From positions 1 to 43,246 of the forward strand of contig JANQPR010000088.1 of assembly GCA_028285385.1 (NCBI GenBank): 43,246 nucleotides of DNA, written 5' to 3'. Both the position numbers and the translations under genes were made by a program. This DNA comes from Phycisphaera sp. (lineage in GTDB: Bacteria > Planctomycetota > Phycisphaerae > Phycisphaerales > Phycisphaeraceae). Shown one piece after another: positions 31,620 to 40,637 of this stretch (the stretch's first letter is position 1; each line of letters opens with the position of its first letter). The notes beneath the pieces are model-generated. The model searched no databases. It was not told the origin of the DNA and worked only from the letters and a program-made list of their open reading frames with translations.

Positions 31620-32480
31620 TTGGCGACGCTGTCAACCAACCCGGGCGGGGTGTCGAAGCTCTGGGCGGGGACGCGCCCAACCCCGGGGGTGGGGCTGGCG
31701 TGGATCGGGCAGTCGGGCTTTGCGTTTCGCTTCGGCCGACGCCGGGCGTTGATCGACCCGTACCTCTCCGACTTCCTTGCACAGAAGTACCGCGGCGCCG
31801 ATTTCCCGCACGAGCGGTTGATGCCGCCACCGATCGACGCGCAGGAGCTGCGGCGTCTGGAGTGGGTGCTCTGCACGCACGCGCACAGCGATCACATGGA
31901 CCCGATCACGCTGTCACTGATCGCGACCGTGATGCCGGACTGCCGTTTTGTGGTGCCGGCTGCCGAGCGTACGACCGCCGAGTCGCGTGGCATCCGCTCG
32001 GAACAGATTCTGGCGGTGGACGCCGGCGAGACGCACGACCTCGGCGAGGGATTGGTGCTGCGCGTGATCCCCGCGGCGCACGAGGATCTACGCCGTGACA
32101 GCCGGGGCCGGCATCACTTCCTGGGATACGTGCTCTCCCACGACCGAGTCACCGTCTACCACAGCGGCGACTGCGTCCCCTTCGATGGGCTCCAGCGTGC
32201 CGTCAGCGAATCGACGCCCGACCTGGCGTTGCTCCCGGTCAATGGGCGTGACGAGTACCGCCGGTCCCGCGGTGTCCCCGGCAACTTCACGATCCTCGAA
32301 GCCGAGCGGCTCGCCTGCGCCGTTGACGCTGCGTTCCTGATCCCGCACCACTTCGGAATGTTCGACTTCAACACCGTGGATCAATACGACGTTGCGGCGC
32401 TCGCCCAGCGCCACCGCGAGGCCCCGTTACGCGTGGAAGTGCCGGACGTCGACCACCACTACTTCTTGCGTGAAGCATGA
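31620..32480 (+). CDS. UlaG-like metallo-beta-lactamase-fold lactonase
   Basis: The start is TTG 31620, 2 nt after the previous stop; no better ATG is available near the conserved fold. The 286-residue protein has the MBL metal box THAHSDHMDP (His87, His89, Asp91, His92), PAAHED, YHSGDC and IPHHFGMFD. This set is characteristic of the UlaG family (L-ascorbate-6-phosphate lactonase), which opens sugar lactones. Beside dehydrogenases that can generate lactones, a role as lactonase is plausible. Its stop overlaps the GH38 start (ATGA). Confidence 0.85.
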   Translation: MATLSTNPGGVSKLWAGTRPTPGVGLAWIGQSGFAFRFGRRRALIDPYLSDFLAQKYRGADFPHERLMPPPIDAQELRRLEWVLCTHAHSDHMDPITLSLIATVMPDCRFVVPAAERTTAESRGIRSEQILAVDAGETHDLGEGLVLRVIPAAHEDLRRDSRGRHHFLGYVLSHDRVTVYHSGDCVPFDGLQRAVSESTPDLALLPVNGRDEYRRSRGVPGNFTILEAERLACAVDAAFLIPHHFGMFDFNTVDQYDVAALAQRHREAPLRVEVPDVDHHYFLREA

Positions 32481-34990
32481 CCGCACCAGCCGCCGACTCT
32501 GCAACCACCGCGACACGGCCAAAGACGGTGTTCGTCATGCCGTTCTCGCACCTCGACCTGCTCTGGCTGGGCAATCGGGAAGAGTGCGTCAGCCGCGGGT
32601 GTCGCGTCTTTCAGGAAGCGGTCCGGATCTGCGAGATGGAACCCGGCTTCCGGTTCATGATCGAAGACGGCGTGTTCCTGGAGCAGTTCTTGTTGCTACG
32701 GCCGGATTGGAAGCCACGCCTCGTCGAGTTGATACGGGTCGGTCGGATCGAGCCGCCGGCGAAGTGGTGCACGATCACGCAGAGCAACGTCGACGGCGAG
32801 GTGCTCGGGCGGAACTTCCTGTATGGATTGCGCTACACGCAGGAACTCGGGGCCGAGCGCCCGCGCGCTCTGCATCTGGGTGACCTGCCTGCCCATCCGT
32901 CTTCGTTGCCACGTGTGATGCGGCACGCCGGCTTCGAATCGCTGGTGATCAGCCGCGGTGGCCCGATGACCGTCCCACTATTCCGGTGGCGAAGCTCCGA
33001 CGATGCAATCGATGCTGAGGTCGTGTGCTGGCACGCGCCGTACTGCTACAACTGGGGCCTGCCGCTGGGTGAATCATGTGGCGCCTTTAACGCCGAGCAC
33101 GCCGAGCGTGTTGCGAAGGAAGTTGCCGTCATGGCGGGGCGGTCGGCGTCGCATGTGTTCATGCACTACGGGTGGGACCTCTCCGTCCCGACGGATGCCG
33201 CACTCGACAACCTCGCAAACTGGAATCGCACATACGACACGCCGCTTTGCTGGTCGACGCAGGCGGAGTTCTTCGACGCGGTCCGCGATGAACCGGACAT
33301 CCCGGTGTTTCACGGCGAGATGCCAACGGTGTGGGGCAACTGGCCCGACACGGCCTACCTGGACGTGACGATCCACCACGACGAAGCCGTGTCGGCGTTG
33401 CTGCTGGCCGAGCGGCTCACGGCGATCGCCGCGGTACGCGGTGAGACGCCTTCGGCCACGACGCTCGAGCGGTGGTGGAAGCTGTTGCTCGAGTCGCTCG
33501 ACCACAACTACTCGGCGGTCGCGACTGAAGAAACGCACGCCCGAAAGAACCGCCTGACGCACGCCGTCACCGAAGCAGCGACGCGTCATGCCCGCCACCA
33601 TCTATCGCGCGTCGCGGCGTCGGTGCCCCGTGAAGGCGACGACGTGCCCGTGGTCGTGTTCAACCCAACCTCTCACCGCCGATCCGAAACTGTCTACGCG
33701 AGGGCGGTCTTGTACGGCGACGCCCAGGCCCTGACGCCGGCGTCGCGGAAGACGTTCCACCTGGTTGACCGTCGCGGGGTGGCGGTACCAATGGATATCT
33801 GCGAGCTAAGGGTCTCCGCGGCGGACCAGCTCGACTTCGCATTCGCGGCACGCGACGTGCCGGGGATGGGGCACGACACGTACTACATTCGTTTCGGCGA
33901 GCCCCGGCTTGCTCCCCAACCATCTACGAACTCACGAATCGATATCGACGGCCAGACGGGGGAGATTCGTTTGCTCGACGCCGACGAGCGGCCGCTTGCG
34001 ACGCTGTGTTTCCGTGCCGTGGAGCAGCAGCCCGGCAACCAGATCATGCAGCTCACCGAGACGGGTCGCGTGTTCCCGTTGCTCGTGGAAACCGTGGGTG
34101 AGCCGGTCTCGACCGCGCTCCGTGAGATTCGACACATCCGAGGTGAGATCGCAGGGACGCCGGTCTCGCTCGAGGCGACGTTTGACCGTGTCGCGGAGAC
34201 GCACGATGTGGCTGCGACGATCGAGCACGCGGGCGCGGGCTATCTACGGTTCCAACTGCTCATCCGCCCCGAAGGCGGCGTCGATCCGGCAAGCCTCGTA
34301 ATTGGCAACCCGTTCGGGAGCAACGCGTTCGACGCGCTGGTTCCGGGATGCGCACCGGCACGTGACGACGAGGTGTTGCCGGACACCTACGGACGGACGC
34401 GCGAGGCGCAGGGCTGGTTCCTGATGCAGGGCAAGGATCAGCCGCGGGCGCTGGCCGTGGCGACGCAGCGTCGCCTCATCGAGCACCGTGACGACGGCAT
34501 TGCCGTGAACTTGCTGTCGAGCATGTCCGCGAAATGGATCAAGCCCGCAGAGGTATTCCACCCGTTCGTGGGAACGTACCCGAGCCGTCTGCGCTTCCAC
34601 ACGGTGGCCCCCAATGATCGCGCCGCCGCGGCGCGGCTCGCACAGACCCTCTGGCACCCAATGCCCGTCACTTGTGACTACAGCGGTGGTGGCGTCACGC
34701 CCGACGAGCCGAGCCACGCCGCGATTGCGGTCCACCCGGACCACGTCTCGCTCTCGGCTTTCAAGATCGCGGACGACGGCGACGGCGTCATCGTCCGCGT
34801 TGTCGAGACGGCAGGCAACCCGTGTTCGGCGTCCGTTGCCGTACGTGGCATCGACGGGCCGGTGTTCGAGACTGACTTGGTGGAGACCACCGGTGCCCAG
34901 ATCGACCCGGCGCGCATCGAGCTCGGCGCATTCGAGATCAAGACCCTCCGCTTCACCGGGCCGCGCGTCGAGATCAATCGACTGGATTGA
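32477..34990 (+). CDS. Glycoside hydrolase family 38 (alpha-mannosidase-like)
   Basis: The start is ATG 32477, coupled to the previous gene by ATGA. The 837-residue protein has no signal peptide, so it acts in the cytoplasm. The N-terminal domain carries the zinc box SHLDLLWLGN (His25, Asp27). ALHLGDLPAHPSSLPRVMRH is the best match to the GH38 nucleophile segment, with Asp in GD. The middle three-helix domain and the C-terminal beta domains are of normal length for the family. GH38 enzymes are retaining alpha-mannosidases. The GD-L-P box differs from the usual IDPFGHS, so the sugar may not be mannose. It is followed by the isomerase-like cupin at 19 nt. Confidence 0.88.
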   Translation: MTAPAADSATTATRPKTVFVMPFSHLDLLWLGNREECVSRGCRVFQEAVRICEMEPGFRFMIEDGVFLEQFLLLRPDWKPRLVELIRVGRIEPPAKWCTITQSNVDGEVLGRNFLYGLRYTQELGAERPRALHLGDLPAHPSSLPRVMRHAGFESLVISRGGPMTVPLFRWRSSDDAIDAEVVCWHAPYCYNWGLPLGESCGAFNAEHAERVAKEVAVMAGRSASHVFMHYGWDLSVPTDAALDNLANWNRTYDTPLCWSTQAEFFDAVRDEPDIPVFHGEMPTVWGNWPDTAYLDVTIHHDEAVSALLLAERLTAIAAVRGETPSATTLERWWKLLLESLDHNYSAVATEETHARKNRLTHAVTEAATRHARHHLSRVAASVPREGDDVPVVVFNPTSHRRSETVYARAVLYGDAQALTPASRKTFHLVDRRGVAVPMDICELRVSAADQLDFAFAARDVPGMGHDTYYIRFGEPRLAPQPSTNSRIDIDGQTGEIRLLDADERPLATLCFRAVEQQPGNQIMQLTETGRVFPLLVETVGEPVSTALREIRHIRGEIAGTPVSLEATFDRVAETHDVAATIEHAGAGYLRFQLLIRPEGGVDPASLVIGNPFGSNAFDALVPGCAPARDDEVLPDTYGRTREAQGWFLMQGKDQPRALAVATQRRLIEHRDDGIAVNLLSSMSAKWIKPAEVFHPFVGTYPSRLRFHTVAPNDRAAAARLAQTLWHPMPVTCDYSGGGVTPDEPSHAAIAVHPDHVSLSAFKIADDGDGVIVRVVETAGNPCSASVAVRGIDGPVFETDLVETTGAQIDPARIELGAFEIKTLRFTGPRVEINRLD

Positions 34991-35009
34991 AAGCAATGGA
35001 GACGACCGC

Positions 35010-35561
35010 ATGCTGACGGAACCACAGATAGCCGACGCCCAACGCCGGACGGTCGAGATGCTCGACCAAGCAGGGATTGTGCTGACCGACGAAGAGCGGG
35101 CCCAGATCGAGGTCTGCGACTACGAACTCGGCGACCTCGAACGCATCGGCACCGAGATCGTCATTTACGTCAACAACGACCTGTACTGCGGGAAGGAGAT
35201 CATCCTCTTCCCCGGGCAGATCTGCCCCGAGCACCTGCACCCGCCGGTCGGCGACTACCCGGGAAAAATGGAGACGTTCCGCTGCCGGTCGGGGGAGGTG
35301 TTCCTGTACGTCGAGGGCGAGCCGACGCCGAATCCCAGGGCCGACGTGCCCGTGGATCGCAAGCCCTACATGACCGTCTGGCACGAAGTGGTGCTCCGAC
35401 CGGGCGATCAGCACACGATCCGGCCGGGCGTAAAGCACTGGTTCGCCGCCGGGTCAAGGGGTGCAATTGTGACTGAGTTTTCGAGCAAGAGCATCGACCC
35501 GATGGACATCTTCACGGACCCGGCCATCAAGCGGGTTTCAAACTTGCCGGACAACAACTGA
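35010..35561 (+). CDS. D-lyxose ketol-isomerase-like cupin
   Basis: The start chosen is ATG 35010, with GGAG upstream; a longer frame is a shadow of the GH38 gene. The 183-residue cupin has CGKEIILFPGQICPEHLHPP with His75 and His77, GKMETFRC with Glu88 and a second-strand His near 143 (GVKHWFAAG), the metal ligands of the D-lyxose isomerase (DUF1498) family. These enzymes interconvert D-lyxose/D-xylulose and some also accept D-mannose/D-fructose. Between an alpha-mannosidase-like gene and a sulfatase, in the same operon as an FGGY kinase and a phosphoglucose isomerase, it could feed the released sugar to the kinase. Confidence 0.85.
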   Translation: MLTEPQIADAQRRTVEMLDQAGIVLTDEERAQIEVCDYELGDLERIGTEIVIYVNNDLYCGKEIILFPGQICPEHLHPPVGDYPGKMETFRCRSGEVFLYVEGEPTPNPRADVPVDRKPYMTVWHEVVLRPGDQHTIRPGVKHWFAAGSRGAIVTEFSSKSIDPMDIFTDPAIKRVSNLPDNN

Positions 35562-35589
35562 CCGCCATGCTTAGTGAACGAGGTTTTGC

Positions 35590-37182
35590 ATGCCCGACCC
35601 CGCGCGACCGAACATCCTGCTCATCTTGAGTGACCAGCACCGGGCCGACTGCCTGGGCGCCTACCGCAACGCCGACATCGCGACGCCGCACCTGGATGCG
35701 CTCGCGGCCGACGGGGTGACGTTCGACCAGGCCTTCGTGCCCTGTCCCGTCTGTGCCCCGTCGCGCTACTCGCTCCTGACCGGGCGGTACGTGCATCAGC
35801 ACCTCGGCTGGAACGGGCGCTGCACGCTGCCCCCGGGCTTGCCAACGTTCCCCGGGCTACTCCGCGACGCGGGGTATCGCACCGACGCGGTCGGCAAGAT
35901 GCACCTCGTCCCGACCTACCTAGACGTCGGCTTTGAGCGGATGCAGCTCGCCGAGCAGCTCGGGGCCGGACGATTCGACGACGACTACCACCGTTACCTG
36001 CAGCGGCACGGCCTGGCCGACGCCGTCGACATGCTCGACCAACCGGACTTCGACCGACACGATGCTCCGCCCGCCTACTGGGAGACTTATGGCGCGCTGC
36101 CCTCGGACCTGCCGGAGGAGCACCACTCGACGACATGGATCGGCGACCGGGCCAACGAAGTGATCGAGGGTTGGTCTGACGGCGGCAATCTCCTGATGAC
36201 CAGCTTCATCAAGCCGCACCACCCGTTCGACCCGCCGGCGCCGTGGGATCAGATGTACGACCCGAAGGCACTGAGCCTTCTCCCCGGGTGGACCGACGCC
36301 TGCCTGGCCGACGACCTCGCGTATCGCGAGACGCACTTCTCCTACGAAGGGATGACCGAGGAACAGTACCGGCAGGTGTTGGCGTACTACTACGCCACCA
36401 TCTCGCAGATCGACGCGCAGGTCGGCCGTCTGATCGAGACGCTCAGGCGACGCGGCCTCTACGACAACACGCTCATCGTCTACACGTCCGACCACGGCGA
36501 CTACATGGGGCACCACCACATGTTGCTCAAGGGCAACTACATGTACGACCCCATCACGCGGGTGCCGCTCGTGGTGAAGCGCCCGGGTGGCGCCTCGGCC
36601 GGGATGCGGGACGACCGGCTAAACAACAACGTTGACCTCACCACGACGCTGCTCAACGCGGCGGGCGTTGACGCGGCGCAAGGCATGGAGGGCGTCGACC
36701 TGTTCGGCGCGACGCGGCGGAGCGAGGTGTTCGCCGAGTGCCTGTGGTTCACGATGGAGTACATGGTCCGGACGAAGGAACACAAGCTCCTGCTGTGTGA
36801 AGACCCGGCGCGGTCGCAGTTCTTCGACCTGCGGACCGACCCGCGCGAACTCACGAACCGGTACGGCGACCCGGAACAACAAGAGCGCATCGCCTCGATG
36901 CGCGAGCGGCTCGTGCAATGGATGTTGTTCGAATCGCCGAGCCGCGTGCATCTGGACCCGCACGCCCGCGCGATCGAGGGCGGCAACGTGCCGGAGTCTG
37001 ACGCCGGGCAGCGGGACGAATCCGAATCGTACTTCCGGCTGAAAGCAGCGGAGCTGGCTCAGACGCTGCGCGAAACGGTGCAGGTTGAACGGCCCGCGAT
37101 CACCAGCATGCCGCGCCCGGCGGCGCGCTACATGTCCTCGACGTCGTCGGCCCGCACGACCGCCGGCTCGGACTGGAGGTAG
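35590..37182 (+). CDS. Type I sulfatase without a signal peptide
   Basis: The 530-residue sulfatase starts directly at the core (RPNILLILSDQHRADCLG), so it lacks an export signal and acts in the cytoplasm, unlike the sulfatase at 20436-22142. The formylglycine site is Cys55 in CAPSRYSLLTGR; metal residues are Asp15 and the YTSDHGDYMG box. It follows the lyxose-isomerase-like gene by 28 nt. Its last 55 bp overlap the 3' end of the AraC gene on the other strand, so the final 18 codons (SSTSSARTTAGSDWR region) may be a recent extension of the reading frame. A cytoplasmic sulfatase suggests that some sulfated oligosaccharide or sugar enters the cell before final desulfation. Confidence 0.92.
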   Translation: MPDPARPNILLILSDQHRADCLGAYRNADIATPHLDALAADGVTFDQAFVPCPVCAPSRYSLLTGRYVHQHLGWNGRCTLPPGLPTFPGLLRDAGYRTDAVGKMHLVPTYLDVGFERMQLAEQLGAGRFDDDYHRYLQRHGLADAVDMLDQPDFDRHDAPPAYWETYGALPSDLPEEHHSTTWIGDRANEVIEGWSDGGNLLMTSFIKPHHPFDPPAPWDQMYDPKALSLLPGWTDACLADDLAYRETHFSYEGMTEEQYRQVLAYYYATISQIDAQVGRLIETLRRRGLYDNTLIVYTSDHGDYMGHHHMLLKGNYMYDPITRVPLVVKRPGGASAGMRDDRLNNNVDLTTTLLNAAGVDAAQGMEGVDLFGATRRSEVFAECLWFTMEYMVRTKEHKLLLCEDPARSQFFDLRTDPRELTNRYGDPEQQERIASMRERLVQWMLFESPSRVHLDPHARAIEGGNVPESDAGQRDESESYFRLKAAELAQTLRETVQVERPAITSMPRPAARYMSSTSSARTTAGSDWR

Positions 37183-38054
37183 GCCAGCGCCGGCGGCGTG
37201 GTGCCGTGGCGACGGAACTGGCCCGGAGGCAGACCGATCATCTGTTTGAAAGCATGACTGAAGTTGGAAACACGGTCGTACCCCAGGCGTCGCCCGATCT
37301 CCTTGGTCGGGAGCGACGTCTCCTTGAGCAATCGGCATGCGTACTGCATCTGGCAGAGCCGGAGGAACTGCTTGGGCGTCATCTTCAGTTCCGACTTGAA
37401 CACACGAGCCAGGTGCTCCCGCGACACGCCGAGCGCGTCGGCGATTTCGCCCACCGTCGGCGCGGCGAGCAGCCGGGCGTAGATCAGCTCACGCGCCGCC
37501 TCGGCGAGCATGCGGTGCTCGGTCCGCGGGTTGCTGTCGTGCCGGCTCTCCGTCAACGCGTGCAGCAGGTCGAACACGATCTGTGTCCCCGCCCACGGGT
37601 TCAGACGGATCGTCTGCGCCCGCTGCTGACGCCAGTTCTTCATCAGCGACAGCACCGGCGAGGTTTCCGGCAGGAGGTACAGCGCGCCGTGTTGCTCGAG
37701 TACCTGTCGGACCAGCTCATGGCTGTTGCCGCCGTCGAACGCGAGCCACATGTACTCCCAAGGTTCGCGCGACGCCGGCGGGTAGGCCCAGCCGGTGTCG
37801 GGGTTGCGGATTTCTTTGAGGAACCCACAACCCGGCGGCACGGGCTGTTCGCCATTCGGCCCGTAGTAGAGCCCGTACCCGTCGAGGGTGTAGAGGAAGA
37901 CGCAGACGTCGTCGGTGCGGTCCTCAAGCCGGAATCGGATCTCGGGGTTGTCGCTCCGAGCCCAGCCGGCAAGCACGGGCGCGGGCAACGCCGGCAGGCG
38001 GTCGACGATCAGGAACGCGGTGGCCCAAAGGGTCTTGGCTTGCAGCGGGGGCAT
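37128..38054 (-). CDS. AraC-family transcriptional regulator
   Basis: The 308-residue protein has a sensor-like N-terminal domain (about 1-190, with the cupin-like WARSDNPEIRFRLEDRTDDV) and a C-terminal AraC DNA-binding domain with two helix-turn-helix motifs: TVGEIADALGVSREHLARVF and PTKEIGRRLGYDRVSNFSHAF followed by KQMIGLPPGQFRR. Such regulators usually bind a sugar-derived inducer and activate neighbouring catabolic genes. It is convergent to the catabolic operon and overlaps the 3' end of the last sulfatase gene by 55 bp. It is the only regulator in the cluster and the likely controller of the divergent sulfatase/GH2 promoters. The start is ATG 38054. Confidence 0.93.
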   Translation of the reverse strand: MPPLQAKTLWATAFLIVDRLPALPAPVLAGWARSDNPEIRFRLEDRTDDVCVFLYTLDGYGLYYGPNGEQPVPPGCGFLKEIRNPDTGWAYPPASREPWEYMWLAFDGGNSHELVRQVLEQHGALYLLPETSPVLSLMKNWRQQRAQTIRLNPWAGTQIVFDLLHALTESRHDSNPRTEHRMLAEAARELIYARLLAAPTVGEIADALGVSREHLARVFKSELKMTPKQFLRLCQMQYACRLLKETSLPTKEIGRRLGYDRVSNFSHAFKQMIGLPPGQFRRHGTTPPALAYLQSEPAVVRADDVEDM

Positions 38055-38295
38055 CGCGGCTCTCCTGAATCACGAAACCACAAACAACATCACGGCATCG
38101 GGGCTAGAAGGACGGCGTTTTGGGCCTATTCTTGACGACGTAATCGCGGTTCTTCGCCGTCTCTGCCCACAACGTCTCATCGGCTGAATCAAGCACGGAA
38201 TCATAAACCATTCGAGCCCAGCCGATCCCGGCACCCCGCAGGCCTCTCTTCGATCTCACCGCGGCACCGCCCGCCCGCCGCAAAGGACGACCCCG

Positions 38296-39174
38296 ATGAA
38301 AGCTCTCGCCCGCACCGGCTTCACCCTCATCGAACTGCTCGTGGTCATCTCCATCATCGCGCTGCTGATCGGCATCCTGCTGCCGGCGCTCGGCGCGGCC
38401 CGAGAGACGGCACGGAAGGCGGGGTGCCTCAGCAACATCCGGCAGGTCGGCGTCGCGCATGGGGCGTGGCTGGCCGACAACAACTACCGCCCGATGGGGC
38501 AAGAACCGGGCAAGAAGCTCTTCCTGCCGGTGCGACTCGCCGACGAGGGCTACGTCGAACTACGTGATGAAGAAGGCGTGTTCATCAACTACTGCCCGAA
38601 GACGTCCGTTCCCACCGATCTGTCGGAGGCATCGAACGCCGCCGGCGGCTTCCTCGCGCCGGGCCCTGTGACCTTGACGTCTCGATATTGGGGCACTGCG
38701 TCCGTTGGCTACCAGCAGTTCTTCAATGATGGTTCGCCAGCCGGTCCCGAAGAGATACGCGGGAGTTACGCCTACAACGGCTGGATCCTCGACAAGAACA
38801 TGGCTGGGTTCGTAAAGGCGAGCGGTAGTCAGTACATCGACAACTTCTTCGGCGGCGTCGACAACGTCAAGAGCCCCAGCACGACCCCGCTGGGCGGTGA
38901 CGGCACGATCGGGACAGGCGTGCCGATTTCCAGCACTGACCCGGCCGGGAACCTGAACTACGCGAATGTCGACCCGTCAAACCCGCAGCAGGGCGGGCCA
39001 GATTCATTCCCGCGGTACGGCATGACGCGCTGGTACCTCAACCGGCACGGCGAATCCAACAACATGGCGTTCATCGACGGCAGCGCCAGTGGCGTGACCC
39101 GCCCCGGCTTGTGGGAGTTGACTTGGCACGCGAACTGGGACCTCGATGCGCCACTGCCCGCCAATGTGAAGTGA
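38296..39174 (+). CDS. Prepilin-type (type II pseudopilin) surface protein
   Basis: The 292-residue protein opens with [17 protein letters not shown], where a prepilin peptidase cuts between Gly8 and Phe9 and Glu13 is the +5 residue. A hydrophobic helix (to about 30) follows, as in type IV pilin and type II secretion pseudopilins. The ectodomain carries segments common in planctomycete DUF1559-like proteins, for example [20 protein letters not shown] after the helix and [15 protein letters not shown] near the end. Planctomycetes often have many such proteins of unknown function. It lies between the regulator and two PEP-CTERM genes. Function beyond surface location is not readable. Confidence 0.9.
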   Translation: MKALARTGFTLIELLVVISIIALLIGILLPALGAARETARKAGCLSNIRQVGVAHGAWLADNNYRPMGQEPGKKLFLPVRLADEGYVELRDEEGVFINYCPKTSVPTDLSEASNAAGGFLAPGPVTLTSRYWGTASVGYQQFFNDGSPAGPEEIRGSYAYNGWILDKNMAGFVKASGSQYIDNFFGGVDNVKSPSTTPLGGDGTIGTGVPISSTDPAGNLNYANVDPSNPQQGGPDSFPRYGMTRWYLNRHGESNNMAFIDGSASGVTRPGLWELTWHANWDLDAPLPANVK

Positions 39175-39258
39175 ACCCGTGCCGCCTGAGTCGAATGGTG
39201 GCTCTTTTCGCAACAGGATTCAACCCGTCTCACACATCCTTTCTCTGGAGGAATGAAG

Positions 39259-40554
39259 ATGACCTTGCGTTACTCAACCCTTGCCCTGCTTACGGCCGCA
39301 GGCCTTGGGGTGTCGGCCGCCGCGTCGGCGCAGCAGACCGTGCTGATCGACCTCGGTCGGGACGACAACCCCACGGCCGGCAACTACAACAACGCCGCGG
39401 CGGCCGCGGCCAACTTCGACACCGTCGCCGACTTCCCGACGTTGGCCAACATGGTCAACACCGCGGGCGGCAACACCGGCTGGGGCCTCGATCTGGTCGA
39501 CGCGATCCCGCAGACCGTGACCGGCCTCGGCATCGCCGGGTTCAACACGGCGCCGGCGCCCAACGATTCCACGTTCCTCAACTCCGCGGCTGCGGACTCG
39601 CTGTTCCTCGCCCCGCCTATCGGCAACGTCGCGACGTTCCAACTCAGCGATCTGAACCCGGCCGACACCTACTCCCTGTCGATGTACGGCTTCATCACCG
39701 CGGGTCGTGAGCCGATGCAGTTCACGGTCGGCGGCACCTCGCTGCAGTTGGACCCGCAGGACAACACGTTCATGACCGTTGACTTCAGCGGCGTCGCGGC
39801 GGCCGGCGGCACGATCGATATCGACCTTGAGGTGATCGACGACCCGGGCACGACCGAGTTCGCACAGGCCCAGTGGGGCGCGATGCGCGTCACGAACGAC
39901 AACACCGGGCAGCAGTTCCTGTTCGACTTCGGCCGGGACGACAACCAATCGGGCTCGAACTACAACAACATCGCAGGGCCCAGCGGCGTCTCGTTCGCCG
40001 AGGTGAGTGACTTCCCGAGCCTCACCGACCTGATCGACAGCACCGGCGCGGCCTCGTCCGTCGACTTCGCGTTGACCGGCGTGAGCGACCCGATCTCTGC
40101 GGGTGGCGGGCCGATCGGCACGGGCATCGCCGGGTTCAACACGGCCCCTTCGCCGAACGACTCGGGCTTCGACGACTCCGCCGCCGCCGACTCCTTGTTT
40201 GTCAACCGCGGAGCCGAGGCCTTCTTCGAACTCACCGGCCTGGACCCCTCGAAGGTCTACGACCTCGAGTTCTACGGCTTCATCACCGCCGGCCGGCCCG
40301 AGACGCTCATCACGATCGACGGCGTGACCGACGGCTTCCTGCCCACGAACAACACCGGCAGCGACAAGGCGGCGTTCCTCGGTGTCGCCCCGGACGCTTC
40401 GGGGGTGATCGCGTTCAAGGTGGCCGCGGATGTCCCGCCCGGGACCGAGTTCCGTCAAGCCCAGCTCGGCGCGATCAAGATCACCGAGGTGCCGGAGCCG
40501 GCATCGGCGGCGCTGCTCGGCCTGGGCGTGCTCGCGGTGCTGCGGCGCCGCTGA
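39259..40554 (+). CDS. PEP-CTERM protein with a duplicated ectodomain
   Basis: The start chosen is ATG 39259: GGAGG at 39247-39251 is 7 nt upstream, while the ATG at 39253 is only 1 nt after it. The 431-residue product has a signal peptide (STLALLTAAGLGVSAAASAQ) and a C-terminal VPEPASAALLGLGVLAVLRRR sorting signal. The ectodomain consists of two related halves of about 190 residues. Each opens with LI/FDxGRDDN, has an AGFNTAP-x-PNDS segment, LTGLDPSKVYDLEFYGFITA or its counterpart, and a closing FxQAQWGAMRVT/FRQAQLGAIKIT. The unit reappears twice in the next gene. The domain is unknown; it looks like a beta-sandwich. It probably sits on or outside the outer membrane. Confidence 0.85.
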   Translation: MTLRYSTLALLTAAGLGVSAAASAQQTVLIDLGRDDNPTAGNYNNAAAAAANFDTVADFPTLANMVNTAGGNTGWGLDLVDAIPQTVTGLGIAGFNTAPAPNDSTFLNSAAADSLFLAPPIGNVATFQLSDLNPADTYSLSMYGFITAGREPMQFTVGGTSLQLDPQDNTFMTVDFSGVAAAGGTIDIDLEVIDDPGTTEFAQAQWGAMRVTNDNTGQQFLFDFGRDDNQSGSNYNNIAGPSGVSFAEVSDFPSLTDLIDSTGAASSVDFALTGVSDPISAGGGPIGTGIAGFNTAPSPNDSGFDDSAAADSLFVNRGAEAFFELTGLDPSKVYDLEFYGFITAGRPETLITIDGVTDGFLPTNNTGSDKAAFLGVAPDASGVIAFKVAADVPPGTEFRQAQLGAIKITEVPEPASAALLGLGVLAVLRRR

Positions 40555-40580
40555 GTGGTTCCGTAACTGCTTCTTCTTGG

Positions 40581-40608
40581 CCGTCGCCCCTCAGGCGGCG
40601 GGCGTTTT
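40581..40608 (+). terminator. Putative terminator between the PEP-CTERM genes
   Basis: cgtcgcc (40582-40588) pairs with ggcggcg (40594-40600), with one G-T pair, around a short loop and is followed within a few bases by tttt (40605-40608). It could end the transcript of the first PEP-CTERM gene; the second has its own GGAGG at 40624. Confidence 0.4.
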
Positions 40609-40637
40609 CCACCCCATCGCACTGGAGGAATCCCATC

